Shown: piece after piece, positions 1 through 8,522 of the stretch
How positions within the stretch are numbered: the first letter of the stretch is position 1
How the letters are laid out: every line of letters begins with the position of its first letter
Origin: an uncultured Oscillospiraceae bacterium
GTDB taxonomy: Bacteria > Bacillota > Clostridia > Oscillospirales > Acutalibacteraceae
Assembly: GCA_900547305.1 (NCBI GenBank)
Contig: URGH01000041.1
Span: forward strand, 1 to 22,853
DNA: 22,853 bases
Direction: 5' to 3'
The notes under the pieces: generated by a model
Told to the model about the DNA's origin: nothing
What the model saw: the letters and a program-made list of their open reading frames with translations, nothing else
Database searches by the model: none
Position numbers and translations under genes: made by a program

Positions 1-1
1 C

Positions 2-1015
2 GGAATAGTATTTTATTCCCGCCAATCCAAAAGCCCGACTTCATTTAACGAAATTCTGGTTCAGGGCTGCACTATAAAAAACACGGGCGGTTCGGGAATC
101 GCAATGGCATCGGATTATGAGCACGGGCCGGGCGTTGAGTGGTCGGCATTTGAATATACCCCCTCAACCAATGCGACCTTCCGGAATAATTTTGTTTCTC
201 AATGCGCGTCGGACGGTATTTTCATATCGGCGGTCAAGGGCTTACTTATAGAGTCCAATACCGTAACCGATACATCTTATGCAGAGGGCGCTTATGCGGG
301 TATATGGCCGCATTACAGCTCAAATGTTGTAATGCAGTATAACGAGGCGTATGACATAAAGCTGGTAGGCGGCGACGGTCAGGGCTACGATGTTGATATA
401 GACTGTGTGAACACCAAGGTGCAGTACAATTACAGCCATGATAACGAGGGCGGTTTTATTCTTCTGTGTACCGACGGCTCTAACGGCGGCTACAACAAGG
501 ATATTTCGGTTCGTTACAACATAAGTCAAAATGATAAAAGCCAGATTTTCACGCTTTCGGGACCTATTTCCGATGTGAAAATTTATAATAACACGGTTTA
601 TACCAAGGCGGGGCTTAAAACCAACCTTGTAGGCTCTTATGACTGGGGAACGGCTGCCAGCCCGAAAAATGTGCGGTTTACAAACAACATTTTCAATATG
701 AACTCTACGGGCTGGTGCTCGCTCATTATTCCGAGCCGAATTACATTCGATACAAACCTGTTCTACGGTACATACGGGTTTGCACAGCTGTTTCAGTCGG
801 GAGTAAAAATCAGCGGTTCGCGGACCGAAGACCCGATGTTTGTAAATCCCGGAGCCGGCGGTATCGGTCTTGATACACTCGGCGGTTACCGTTTAAAGTC
901 TTCTTCACCGGCAATCAATTCGGGCAAATGGATTTCTCAGTGCGGCGGCAGAGATTTCTACGGAAAAGCGGTAACAAAGGAAGGCTTACCGGATCTCGGC
1001 GCGATTGAATACTAA
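2..1015 (+). CDS. Right-handed parallel beta-helix protein, 5' end cut off by the window
   Basis: The reading frame is open from base 2 to the TAA at 1015, so this is the C-terminal 337 residues of a longer protein. The ATG at 104 lies inside the frame, has no ribosome site and is probably not the start. The sequence is a run of short beta-strand/turn units rich in Asn, Gly, Ser and Thr (for example FRNNFVSQC, LLIESNTVTDTS, VQYNYSHDN, VKIYNNTVY, VRFTNNIFN), which is the look of Beta_helix/pectate-lyase-fold proteins. It ends in the DLGAIEY motif that often closes such proteins. Members of this fold are often secreted polysaccharide lyases or hydrolases, which fits a gene just ahead of sugar-uptake genes. 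The missing N-terminus should hold any signal peptide. I cannot identify catalytic residues, so the enzyme class is unknown. Confidence 0.8.
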   Translation, partial: GIVFYSRQSKSPTSFNEILVQGCTIKNTGGSGIAMASDYEHGPGVEWSAFEYTPSTNATFRNNFVSQCASDGIFISAVKGLLIESNTVTDTSYAEGAYAGIWPHYSSNVVMQYNEAYDIKLVGGDGQGYDVDIDCVNTKVQYNYSHDNEGGFILLCTDGSNGGYNKDISVRYNISQNDKSQIFTLSGPISDVKIYNNTVYTKAGLKTNLVGSYDWGTAASPKNVRFTNNIFNMNSTGWCSLIIPSRITFDTNLFYGTYGFAQLFQSGVKISGSRTEDPMFVNPGAGGIGLDTLGGYRLKSSSPAINSGKWISQCGGRDFYGKAVTKEGLPDLGAIEY

Positions 1016-1031
1016 GAAAGGAAGAATTTTT

Positions 1032-2282
1032 ATGAACTTCAAAAAAACGGCGGCAACGGTATTTGCAATATGCACGGTGCTTTCAGGTCTTGCGGGCTGC
1101 GGCGGCAGCGGAAACGGCGGCAGCGGAAAGGCTGATATAAAATCGGTCAGCCTGCCCGAAAAGCTTGACGGCAGCGTGATTAAAATTCTCGCTTACGACG
1201 GCTGGGAGCAGGAGCACGCCGACATACGCAAGCAATTAAAGGATTGGTACGGCGCTACGGTCGAGTACACCGTGGTTGACAATAAGGATATGAAAAATAA
1301 ACTGGCGGTTGACCTTGCGGCAAATATCACCTACGATATGATGCCGATGAGCGCTGACCTGATTTTGAATAACCTTGCAACGCCTATAACAAAATATGTG
1401 GATCTTAACGAGGACATTTTCAAGGATTATAAAAAGATCGGCGATTTTGTAACCTTCAACGGCGAGGTTTACGGTATGCCGAGCGTACCGAATATGGAAG
1501 TTATAATCTACAATAAAACCCTGATTGAAAACCTCGGCTATGATCTGCCGCTTGATCTTTACAAGCAGGGAAAATGGAACTGGGACACCTTTAAAAGGCT
1601 TACCACAAGCCTTTGCCGTGAAAAAACAGCCGACGGCGACGCAATAAGCGCCTTTTCCTCTTGGGATACAAATATATTTTTAAAGGCTAATAACAGCGGT
1701 TTTGTTAAGTGGACGGATCATAAATATGCACTCAACCTTGATGATAACAAGCTGCGTGAGGCATTAAACTATTTCCAAGGCTTATCCTCTGTCGGGGCGT
1801 TTACCGGCTGGCAGGGCTGGAGTCAGGCAGATTTTCAGCTCGGTACAATGGCAATGTGTGTTGACCGCTTCGGCAATAAGACCCACTTTGTATCCGATTT
1901 AACCTTTGACTGGGATTTTGTTCCGTTCCCGACGGGCTATTCGGGCGATGAAAATGTAGCGCCCGGTACAATTGCTACCTACGGCGTACCGAAGGGCTCC
2001 TCAAATCCTTCGGGCGGCGCCGCATACGCATACCTTTTCTGTAAGCAGGATTTCGAGCGCAGAAAACAGTATCTCAAAGGCTATTTGACCGACGAACAGG
2101 TTGAGCGCTTTGAATCGCTTTACGGAAAAATTTCAAAGGATTATGACACTATAGGTATTGAAAATACCGACGCGCTTATATGGGATGTATTGAGCGGCGC
2201 GGATATAACCGCAACCCTTGAGTCCTATAAAACAAAATGGCAGGGAGAGCTTGACGCTTATACTGCGGCTCTTCCGAAATAG
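1032..2282 (+). CDS. Lipoprotein sugar-binding protein of an ABC importer (family 1)
   Basis: This is a 416-residue extracellular solute-binding protein. The start at 1032 is chosen because GAAAGGAAG (1016-1024) sits 7 bases ahead; an in-frame ATG at 1005 lies inside the previous gene and has no ribosome site. The N-terminus has Lys residues, a hydrophobic stretch and the lipobox LAGC at about residues 20-23, so the mature protein should be lipid-anchored outside the membrane. A Gly/Ser linker follows. The body then has family-1 features: IKILAYDGW early on, a mid-region YGMPSVPNMEVIIYNK strand, and aromatic residues (WNWDTF, GWQGWSQ) suited to stacking on sugars. Length is normal for the family. 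It probably delivers an oligosaccharide to one of the two downstream permease pairs; which one cannot be told. It lies 27 bases ahead of the second binding-protein gene, with no terminator between them. Confidence 0.88.
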   Translation: MNFKKTAATVFAICTVLSGLAGCGGSGNGGSGKADIKSVSLPEKLDGSVIKILAYDGWEQEHADIRKQLKDWYGATVEYTVVDNKDMKNKLAVDLAANITYDMMPMSADLILNNLATPITKYVDLNEDIFKDYKKIGDFVTFNGEVYGMPSVPNMEVIIYNKTLIENLGYDLPLDLYKQGKWNWDTFKRLTTSLCREKTADGDAISAFSSWDTNIFLKANNSGFVKWTDHKYALNLDDNKLREALNYFQGLSSVGAFTGWQGWSQADFQLGTMAMCVDRFGNKTHFVSDLTFDWDFVPFPTGYSGDENVAPGTIATYGVPKGSSNPSGGAAYAYLFCKQDFERRKQYLKGYLTDEQVERFESLYGKISKDYDTIGIENTDALIWDVLSGADITATLESYKTKWQGELDAYTAALPK

Positions 2283-2309
2283 ACCCCGTAACTGAAAGGA
2301 ATGGAAGCA

Positions 2310-5189
2310 ATGAAAAAGGTAATCGCGGTATTGTGCCTTTGCGGTTTAATAGGATTAACGGCAGGTCTGCCGTTAAGCGCGGCTGCCGCCGAAGAAAAAA
2401 CCGAAACACAAAACGGAAATATATCCGCTTCTGATCAGGTGACATATCCTGAATATTGCCGCAATACAGGCTCCGTTCCGTCAAACCCCGGCGAAAAGCT
2501 TTCGCTTTACGCGGCCGACTGCGCAGAAATTGCAGGCGATAATATTTCTTTGGAAAATTCCGCCGAGCAAGAAAGCGGAAAGATTATTCGGTGGGTATCG
2601 TCCGAAAAGGATTCTTCCGTGCTTTGGCGGTTTAATGTATCTAAAGGGGCGCGTTATCGCCTGAAAATCCGTTACTGCGCCCTTGAAAGCAACAGCAGCA
2701 TAAGTCTGGGGCTTAAAATCAACGGCGAATACCCGTTTACCGCCTGCCGGGATGTAGGGCTTTCTAAAATATGGAAAAACGAGACCGACGACTTTGCCGT
2801 TGACAGCGCAGGGAACGAAAAACGCCCCGCGGCTGTTCAGGTGGTAAAATGGCAGGAGGTTTTTCTGTCCGACAGCGAGGGAGTAAGCAATGAGCCGTAT
2901 GAATTTGCCTTTTTTGAAGGTGAAAATACCGTTGAGCTTATAGGCATAAGCACCGATCTGCTGATTTCCGTTGTAACACTTGAGGGCATGGCAGAGCCCG
3001 AAAGCTATGAGAGCTATTCGGCTGCGGTTTCGGGGGGCGAGAGCGCCGATAAGGCGGACTCGGTGATTATTCAGGGCGAGAAAATGAAGTACCGCTCCGA
3101 CTCCTCAATAGTTCCTATGGAGGACAGAAGCCACGCTGAAACCATGCCGTCCGATCCGGTGCTTACAAGATACAACACCGTAGGTGATTATAACTGGCAG
3201 ACCGAGGGACAGTGGATATATTGGGAATTTGAAATTAAAACCGAGGGCTACTATAACATAGGTATGCGTGTGCGCCAGAATTACCACCGCGGGTATGCTT
3301 CGTCGCGAAAAGTATATATCGACGGCGCCGTTCCTTTTAAAGAGCTTTCACAAATTGATTTTAACTACGCGCGCAGCTGGTATTTTAAAACGCTCGGAAA
3401 CGGAGTAAAGGATTACGGCTTTTATTTTACAAAGGGCGTTCATTCCATTGCAATGCAGGTAATACCGGGCGATACCGCCGAGCTTACCGAGGCGCTGCAG
3501 GAAAGCGTGCTGCAATTAAACCGAATTTACCGCAGCGTAATTATGCTTACCGGCACTTCGCCCGACGCTTACAGAGATTACAACCTTGATAAGGAAATTC
3601 CTAACCTGATTGAGGATATGACAAGGCAGCGGGATATACTTAAAGAGCAGTACGACGCCCTGCAAAAAAAATACGGCGGCAGAGACAGCGACACCGCAAC
3701 CCTCCAGCGTTTGGTGTCGCAGCTTGGCGGCTACATAGAGGACGCCGATAAAATTACCGAATCCATTTCCGGCTTTTCGGATAATATAAGCAGTCTTTCA
3801 TCCCTTGTTGTAAGGCTAAAGGAGCAGCCCTTAGAGCTTGACTATATAGAGATAAAGCCGGCGAGCGGCGAATATACCGATACCTCTGTCGGGTTCTTTA
3901 AAAATATAGCCTTCGGTTTCAGGCAGTTTATAGGCTCGTTTACAACCGATTATAATTCTGTGGGCGACGCAGCTGCCGACGCCGATAAAATTGACGTTTG
4001 GGTTTCAATAAGCCGAGATCAGGCACAGGTGGTTAGGGAACTGGTTGATAACGATTTTTCAAAGAACAATAATATTGCCGTGCAGATAAAGCTTTCAAAA
4101 GGCTCTTTAATACAAGCAACCTACGCCGGAACAGGACCTGACGTTGCTTTATATATTGCCGCCGACCAGCCTGTCAACCTTGCGGTGCGCGGCGCATTGA
4201 CGGAGCTATCCTCGCTTGATGGCTGCGATGAGCTGCTCAAAGAGTTTTCATATGAAGAAACCGTAGGCTTTCGTTATAACGGCGGCTTATACGGAATACC
4301 TATGACCGCCGATATGAATATGATGTTTGTAAGAACGGATATTTTTGAGGAATTGGGGCTTTCAATACCCGAAACCTGGGTGGAGCTTTATAAGCTTATA
4401 CCCACCCTGCAGCGCAGCAATATGAATATAGGTCTGCCAAAGGTTACTATTGACGGCGGCGGCTTTTGCGTATTTAACAGCCTGCTTTTGCAAAACGGGC
4501 AGAATTATTACAATGATGATGCTTCGGCTACCGTATTCGACAGTGAAACGGCGCTTGACGCCTTTAAGGAATGGACGGGCTATTACACAAAATACGATGT
4601 GCCGATAGATTACGATTTTTATAACCGTTTCCGCTCGGGAGAAATTCCCATAGGCATTGAGGCTTACACAATGTATAACAAGCTGGCGGTTGCAGCGCCC
4701 GAAATATCGGGAATGTGGACTATGGTTCCCGTTCCGGGAACGGTAAGGGAGGACGGCTCTGTCGATCGCTCCACGGCGGTTTCCTGCACGGCTGCGGTTA
4801 TTATGAATAACTGCAAAAGCAAGCAGGCGGCATGGAAATTTGTAAAGTGGTTTGCAAGCGCAATATCGCAGGCGGAGTACGGGCGGAATATGGAGGCGCT
4901 TATAGGCGAATCGGCGCGGTATAACAGTGCTAATTTAGCTGCTGTTCCCGGTCTCCCGTGGACTGTGCGTGAAAGCTCGGTGATTTTAAAGCAGCTGAAT
5001 GAGGCAAAGGGTATTCCGCAAAGCATTGCAAGCTATTATGTAACACGAAATATTTATAACGCTTACAGAAAGGTTACGGTTAATAACTCAAACCCGCGTG
5101 AGGTGCTTTATAAATATAATACCGAAATTAACAATGAACTTGAGCGAAAGCGCGAGGAGTTCGGATTGAAGGGAGAAAACGGAAAATGA
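2310..5189 (+). CDS. Giant solute-binding protein: two jelly-roll-like domains, coiled coil, family-1 binding domain
   Basis: This secreted protein has 959 residues, about twice the usual length of a sugar-binding protein. The ATG at 2310 is preferred over 2301 because GAAAGGA (2294-2300) abuts 2301 but is 9 bases from 2310. Residues 1-28 form a signal peptide (KK, hydrophobic core, Ala-rich end) without a clear lipobox. Residues of about 63-230 and 250-390 look like beta-sandwich, CBM-like domains (endings such as FFEGENTVELIGIS and FTKGVHSIAMQVI are typical). Residues of about 415-515 are helical and charged, probably a coiled coil. From about 560 onward comes a family-1 solute-binding domain (IDVWVS, LYGIPMTADMNMMFVRTDIFEELG, AAWKFVKWFAS). 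The stop codon overlaps the next permease start, so translation of the two is probably coupled. The glycan ligand is unknown and the CBM assignment is by appearance only. Confidence 0.85.
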   Translation: MKKVIAVLCLCGLIGLTAGLPLSAAAAEEKTETQNGNISASDQVTYPEYCRNTGSVPSNPGEKLSLYAADCAEIAGDNISLENSAEQESGKIIRWVSSEKDSSVLWRFNVSKGARYRLKIRYCALESNSSISLGLKINGEYPFTACRDVGLSKIWKNETDDFAVDSAGNEKRPAAVQVVKWQEVFLSDSEGVSNEPYEFAFFEGENTVELIGISTDLLISVVTLEGMAEPESYESYSAAVSGGESADKADSVIIQGEKMKYRSDSSIVPMEDRSHAETMPSDPVLTRYNTVGDYNWQTEGQWIYWEFEIKTEGYYNIGMRVRQNYHRGYASSRKVYIDGAVPFKELSQIDFNYARSWYFKTLGNGVKDYGFYFTKGVHSIAMQVIPGDTAELTEALQESVLQLNRIYRSVIMLTGTSPDAYRDYNLDKEIPNLIEDMTRQRDILKEQYDALQKKYGGRDSDTATLQRLVSQLGGYIEDADKITESISGFSDNISSLSSLVVRLKEQPLELDYIEIKPASGEYTDTSVGFFKNIAFGFRQFIGSFTTDYNSVGDAAADADKIDVWVSISRDQAQVVRELVDNDFSKNNNIAVQIKLSKGSLIQATYAGTGPDVALYIAADQPVNLAVRGALTELSSLDGCDELLKEFSYEETVGFRYNGGLYGIPMTADMNMMFVRTDIFEELGLSIPETWVELYKLIPTLQRSNMNIGLPKVTIDGGGFCVFNSLLLQNGQNYYNDDASATVFDSETALDAFKEWTGYYTKYDVPIDYDFYNRFRSGEIPIGIEAYTMYNKLAVAAPEISGMWTMVPVPGTVREDGSVDRSTAVSCTAAVIMNNCKSKQAAWKFVKWFASAISQAEYGRNMEALIGESARYNSANLAAVPGLPWTVRESSVILKQLNEAKGIPQSIASYYVTRNIYNAYRKVTVNNSNPREVLYKYNTEINNELERKREEFGLKGENGK

Positions 5190-6100
5190 AAAAAGAATCG
5201 AATATCCGTTATCTCGGCAGGGAAATCCGCAAAAACACCGAAAACTATTTAATGCTCGCTCCTTATTCGGTATTTTTTCTTACCTTTACCGTTATTCCAA
5301 TATGCGTTGCGATTTATTTGAGCTTTACATACTTTAATTTATTGCAGCCGGCGCAGTTCCGCGGATTTTTTAATTACACCCGTTTGTTTTTAGAGGATGA
5401 GATTTTTTTGAAGTCCTTAAAAAATACGCTTGTGTTTGCTGTTATTACAGGGCCTATAAGCTACTTTCTCTGTATTCTTTTTGCGTGGATGATAAACGAA
5501 TTCGGACCTGTAATGCGGAATGTTATGACGCTTATTTTCTATGCGCCGTCAATTTCGGGTTCATTATATGTAATTTGGAGCTATATTTTCAGCGGCGACA
5601 GCTACGGGCTTGTAAACAGCACGCTTTTGCGGCTCGGATTGATTGAAGAGCCGGTGCTGTGGTTTACAAATCCAAAATACGCGCTGGGAATAATTATAGT
5701 GGTGCAGATATGGCTTTCCCTCGGAACCTCGTTTTTAGCCCTTATTGCAGGGCTGCAGGGCGTAGACCGCAGCCTTTACGAGGCGGGCGCAATAGACGGT
5801 ATACGCAACCGCTTTCAGGAGCTTATAAAAATTACGCTGCCCTCAATGGGACCTTCAATGATGTTTGCCGCCGTAATGCAGATTTCAAGCTCATTTTCGG
5901 TCGGCGCTATTTGTAACGCCCTGGCGGGCTTTCCGTCAACCGATTACTGCGCCTCAACAATTGTGACCCATATAATGGACTACGGCAATAACCGCTATGA
6001 AATGGGATATGCCTGCGCAATAGCTACCGTTTTGTTTTTAATGATGTTTTTAATGAACCAAATAGTAAAAGCGGTTTTACGGAGATTTAATGATGCCTGA
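5186..6100 (+). CDS. Sugar ABC transporter permease, MalF/UgpA/MsmF type
   Basis: This 304-residue integral membrane protein forms one half of a sugar-import channel of the CUT1 family. It has about six hydrophobic segments, beginning with LAPYSVFFLTFTVIPICVAIYLSF. The cytoplasmic EAA loop that contacts the ATPase is visible from about residue 199 (EAGAIDGIRNRF followed by IKITLPSMGPS). The start ATG at 5186 overlaps the stop of the giant binding-protein gene (ATGA), with GGGAGAAAACGGAAA just upstream. The protein should pair with the permease encoded from 6124. No ATP-binding subunit is encoded in the window, so the pair probably uses a shared ATPase from elsewhere. Position suggests that the giant binding protein feeds this channel, but that is inference. 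Confidence 0.93.
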   Translation: MKKESNIRYLGREIRKNTENYLMLAPYSVFFLTFTVIPICVAIYLSFTYFNLLQPAQFRGFFNYTRLFLEDEIFLKSLKNTLVFAVITGPISYFLCILFAWMINEFGPVMRNVMTLIFYAPSISGSLYVIWSYIFSGDSYGLVNSTLLRLGLIEEPVLWFTNPKYALGIIIVVQIWLSLGTSFLALIAGLQGVDRSLYEAGAIDGIRNRFQELIKITLPSMGPSMMFAAVMQISSSFSVGAICNALAGFPSTDYCASTIVTHIMDYGNNRYEMGYACAIATVLFLMMFLMNQIVKAVLRRFNDA

Positions 6101-6123
6101 ATATACGAAAGGGGGAAGGGCTT

Positions 6124-7017
6124 ATGCTGAATGTGAAAAATACCGAAAAAAAGGTTAAAATTCGCGAAACGGGCAGCCGAAAAATTTCGCGCTCACGCGC
6201 GGGAAGCGCGGCTTTACTTATATTTTTGATTATAACCGGCAGTTTGATGTTTTTGCCGTTTTTATACGCTATAATCCAGTCTGTCAAGCCGGTAGATGAA
6301 ATATTCATTTACCCGCCGCGCTTTTTTGTCACAAGCCCCACGGGGGATAACTACCTTTCTCTTTTTGATTTAATTGAGGATTCCCGCGTGCCGTTTACAA
6401 GATATTTGTGGAACAGTGCCTTTGTTACACTCCTTGCAACCGGGCTGCATGTGATTTTCGCATCAATGGCGGCGTTTCCGCTGGCAAAATTCAAATTTCC
6501 CGGTTCAAAGGGCTATTTTGATTTTATTGTGGTTTCGCTTTTGTTTACCACACAGGTAACCGCACTGCCGCTTTATATTGTTTTATCGCGGCTGGGCCTT
6601 ATTGATACGCAGTTTGCAATTATTTTTCCGGCAATAGGCTCGTCCCTCGGGCTTTTCCTTATGAAGCAGTTTATTACGGGAATCCCCGACGCAATGATTG
6701 AGGCTGCAAGGGTGGACGGAGCAGGCTCGCTTAAGATATTTTGGCGGATAGTTATGCCCAATGTAAAGCCCGCGTGGCTTACCTGTATTATTTTTTCATT
6801 CCAGACCGTTTGGAATGATGAGGGCTCAAACTATATTTATGATGAATCGCTTAAAGTTTTACCGACAATGCTGCACCAAATAAGCGACGGCGGTATTGTC
6901 CGTATGGGAGAAGCTTCCGCGGCGGCGGTAATACTTATGATTCCGCCGATTCTGATCTTCGTCTGCTCGCAGTCGCAGATTTTGGAAACGATGTCTCATT
7001 CCGGAATGAAGGACTGA
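6124..7017 (+). CDS. Sugar ABC transporter permease, MalG/UgpE/AraQ type
   Basis: This 297-residue integral membrane protein is the second half of the first channel. A basic cytoplasmic N-terminus of about 27 residues is followed by six hydrophobic segments. The EAA loop is clear from about residue 193 (EAARVDGAGSLKIFWRIVMP), close to the family consensus. The ATG at 6124 follows a strong purine ribosome site (GGGGGAAGGG, 6111-6120) and lies 23 bases after the preceding permease. The C-terminus ends in the MSHSGMKD stretch, typical of MalG-like proteins (often GAVKG). The gene is followed after only 14 bases by the TTG start of the propeller gene, so it belongs to the same transcript. Confidence 0.93.
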   Translation: MLNVKNTEKKVKIRETGSRKISRSRAGSAALLIFLIITGSLMFLPFLYAIIQSVKPVDEIFIYPPRFFVTSPTGDNYLSLFDLIEDSRVPFTRYLWNSAFVTLLATGLHVIFASMAAFPLAKFKFPGSKGYFDFIVVSLLFTTQVTALPLYIVLSRLGLIDTQFAIIFPAIGSSLGLFLMKQFITGIPDAMIEAARVDGAGSLKIFWRIVMPNVKPAWLTCIIFSFQTVWNDEGSNYIYDESLKVLPTMLHQISDGGIVRMGEASAAAVILMIPPILIFVCSQSQILETMSHSGMKD

Positions 7018-7018
7018 C

Positions 7019-7026
7019 GGGGGGAA
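7019..7026 (+). promoter_or_regulatory. Ribosome binding site that fixes a TTG start
   Basis: GGGGGGAA lies 5 bases ahead of the TTG at 7032. The only nearby ATG (7027) reads ATG-CTT-TGA and stops at once, so TTG must be the start of the propeller gene. Confidence 0.7.
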
Positions 7027-7031
7027 ATGCT

Positions 7032-8522
7032 TTGAAACGAATTGTTTGCATTATTGCAGCTCTTATTGCCGTTGCGGGCAGCCTTTCCGTAAGTGCCCGT
7101 GCGTACCGCACATATACATACAACGCATATAACGAGCCGACGGATTCACCGGATGTTTACACCGCATCGTTCACATCTGACGGAAAAGCTTTAGGAACTG
7201 GAGAACTGAATTCTCCGACGGATATTACAAGCGGAAACGATGGGAATATTTATATTACCGATTGCAAAAACAACCGTATTATAAAGCTTGATTCCGAGTA
7301 CCGCACGGTACATGTCTATACGGAATTTTCATTTGAGGGCAAAAAGCAGACCTTAAATTCCCCGACAAATGTTTTTGTATCGGCCGACGGAACGCTGTAT
7401 ATTTCCGATAACGGAAACAGGCGGATATTGGTTTGTAACAACAGCGGAGAAATAAGGCGAATCCTGACAAAGCCGGAATCCGAGCTTTTCCCTCAGGATA
7501 AGGAATTCTTGCCGGAGGATTTGGTTGTTACGGGTACGGGAGTGCTGTATGTCCTTTGCGACGGGATTTATCAGGGCGCGGTTGTTTTTGACGAGGATTT
7601 GAATTTCACCGGATTTTACGGCAGCAATACCGTTGAGCCTACGCTTAAGATCATAACGGAGAATCTTTGGAAAAAGCTCGCCACAAAGGAACAGCGCTCA
7701 AAAATGTCGCGATATGTTCCGGTGCAGTATTCATCGCTTGATATTGATGAGGAGGATTTTGTTTATACCTGTGTAGCCTCCTCAAAATCTCCCGACGGAA
7801 GAATAAAAAAGCTGAATCCCCTTGGGAACAATATTTTAAACGGAACTGACGGTAAAAAGCTCTTTTTCGGCGATTATGAGCCTTATGAATATAACGGTAA
7901 AAGCCGCTATTCATCGCTTGAATCTATTTCGGTTTGCGAAAAAACGGTATTTGCCGCATTGGACAGAACAGACGCAAAGGTGTTTCTTTACAGCCGCGAG
8001 GGAGACTTGCTTTCGGTTTTCGGCGGTCAGGGCAGCTTTAAGGGCTGCTTCGCAGACCCTGTTGCGCTTACATTTAACGGTAACGACATTGTGGTGCTGG
8101 ACGGAAAAAAAGGCTGCCTCACGGTTTTCACTCTTACGGAATACGGAGCTGCTTTGTATAACGCAATAGACGTATATATGGACGGTCGCTTTTCGGAATC
8201 CCTGCCTCTGTGGCAGGAGGTGCTTCGGTATGACGCAGGCAGCTATCTTGCCAACCTCGGCTACGGTAAAGCGCTTTATCAATTCGGGGAATATAAGCAG
8301 GCAATGGAGTATTTTGAACTTTCGGGCGACCGCGCGCATTATTCCGAGGCGTACAAGGAGTACCGAAACGAAAGGCTTAAAAAGAATATAGGGCTTTATT
8401 TCACATCGGCGCTTGCCGTTACGGTTATCGCGGTGTTAGGTATAAAGTCGGGTATGTTTAAAAAAATCGGTAAGGCCGTATGTCGGCATATCCGTTCCGA
8501 AAAGAGGGGGAAACAGGGATGA
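7032..8522 (+). CDS. Exported NHL-type beta-propeller with TPR-like region and C-terminal membrane anchor
   Basis: This is a 496-residue protein starting at a TTG. Residues 1-24 form a signal peptide (MKRIVCIIAALIAVAG, then SARA as a likely cleavage site). At least four propeller blades follow: NSPTDITSGNDGNIYITD near residue 60, NSPTNVFVSADGTLYISD near 110, ED-LVVTGTGVLYVL near 160, and SSLDIDEEDFVYTC near 236. These match the NHL/SMP-30-like pattern. Residues of about 375-445 look like one or two TPR units (FSESLPLWQEVLRYD, GEYKQAMEYFELSGD). A hydrophobic segment lies at about 452-475, followed by a Lys/Arg-rich tail. The expected topology is propeller and TPR outside, tail inside. Such proteins are often labelled gluconolactonase, but propellers also serve as binding scaffolds and I see nothing that proves an enzyme. 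The stop overlaps the YIP1 gene start, suggesting a shared role. Confidence 0.82.
   Translation: MKRIVCIIAALIAVAGSLSVSARAYRTYTYNAYNEPTDSPDVYTASFTSDGKALGTGELNSPTDITSGNDGNIYITDCKNNRIIKLDSEYRTVHVYTEFSFEGKKQTLNSPTNVFVSADGTLYISDNGNRRILVCNNSGEIRRILTKPESELFPQDKEFLPEDLVVTGTGVLYVLCDGIYQGAVVFDEDLNFTGFYGSNTVEPTLKIITENLWKKLATKEQRSKMSRYVPVQYSSLDIDEEDFVYTCVASSKSPDGRIKKLNPLGNNILNGTDGKKLFFGDYEPYEYNGKSRYSSLESISVCEKTVFAALDRTDAKVFLYSREGDLLSVFGGQGSFKGCFADPVALTFNGNDIVVLDGKKGCLTVFTLTEYGAALYNAIDVYMDGRFSESLPLWQEVLRYDAGSYLANLGYGKALYQFGEYKQAMEYFELSGDRAHYSEAYKEYRNERLKKNIGLYFTSALAVTVIAVLGIKSGMFKKIGKAVCRHIRSEKRGKQG

Noticed and set aside
104..106. ATG at 104 as the start of the beta-helix protein
   Set aside because: The frame is open upstream to base 2 with similar beta-helix-like residues (FNEILVQGCTIKNTGGSG), and no ribosome site precedes the ATG.
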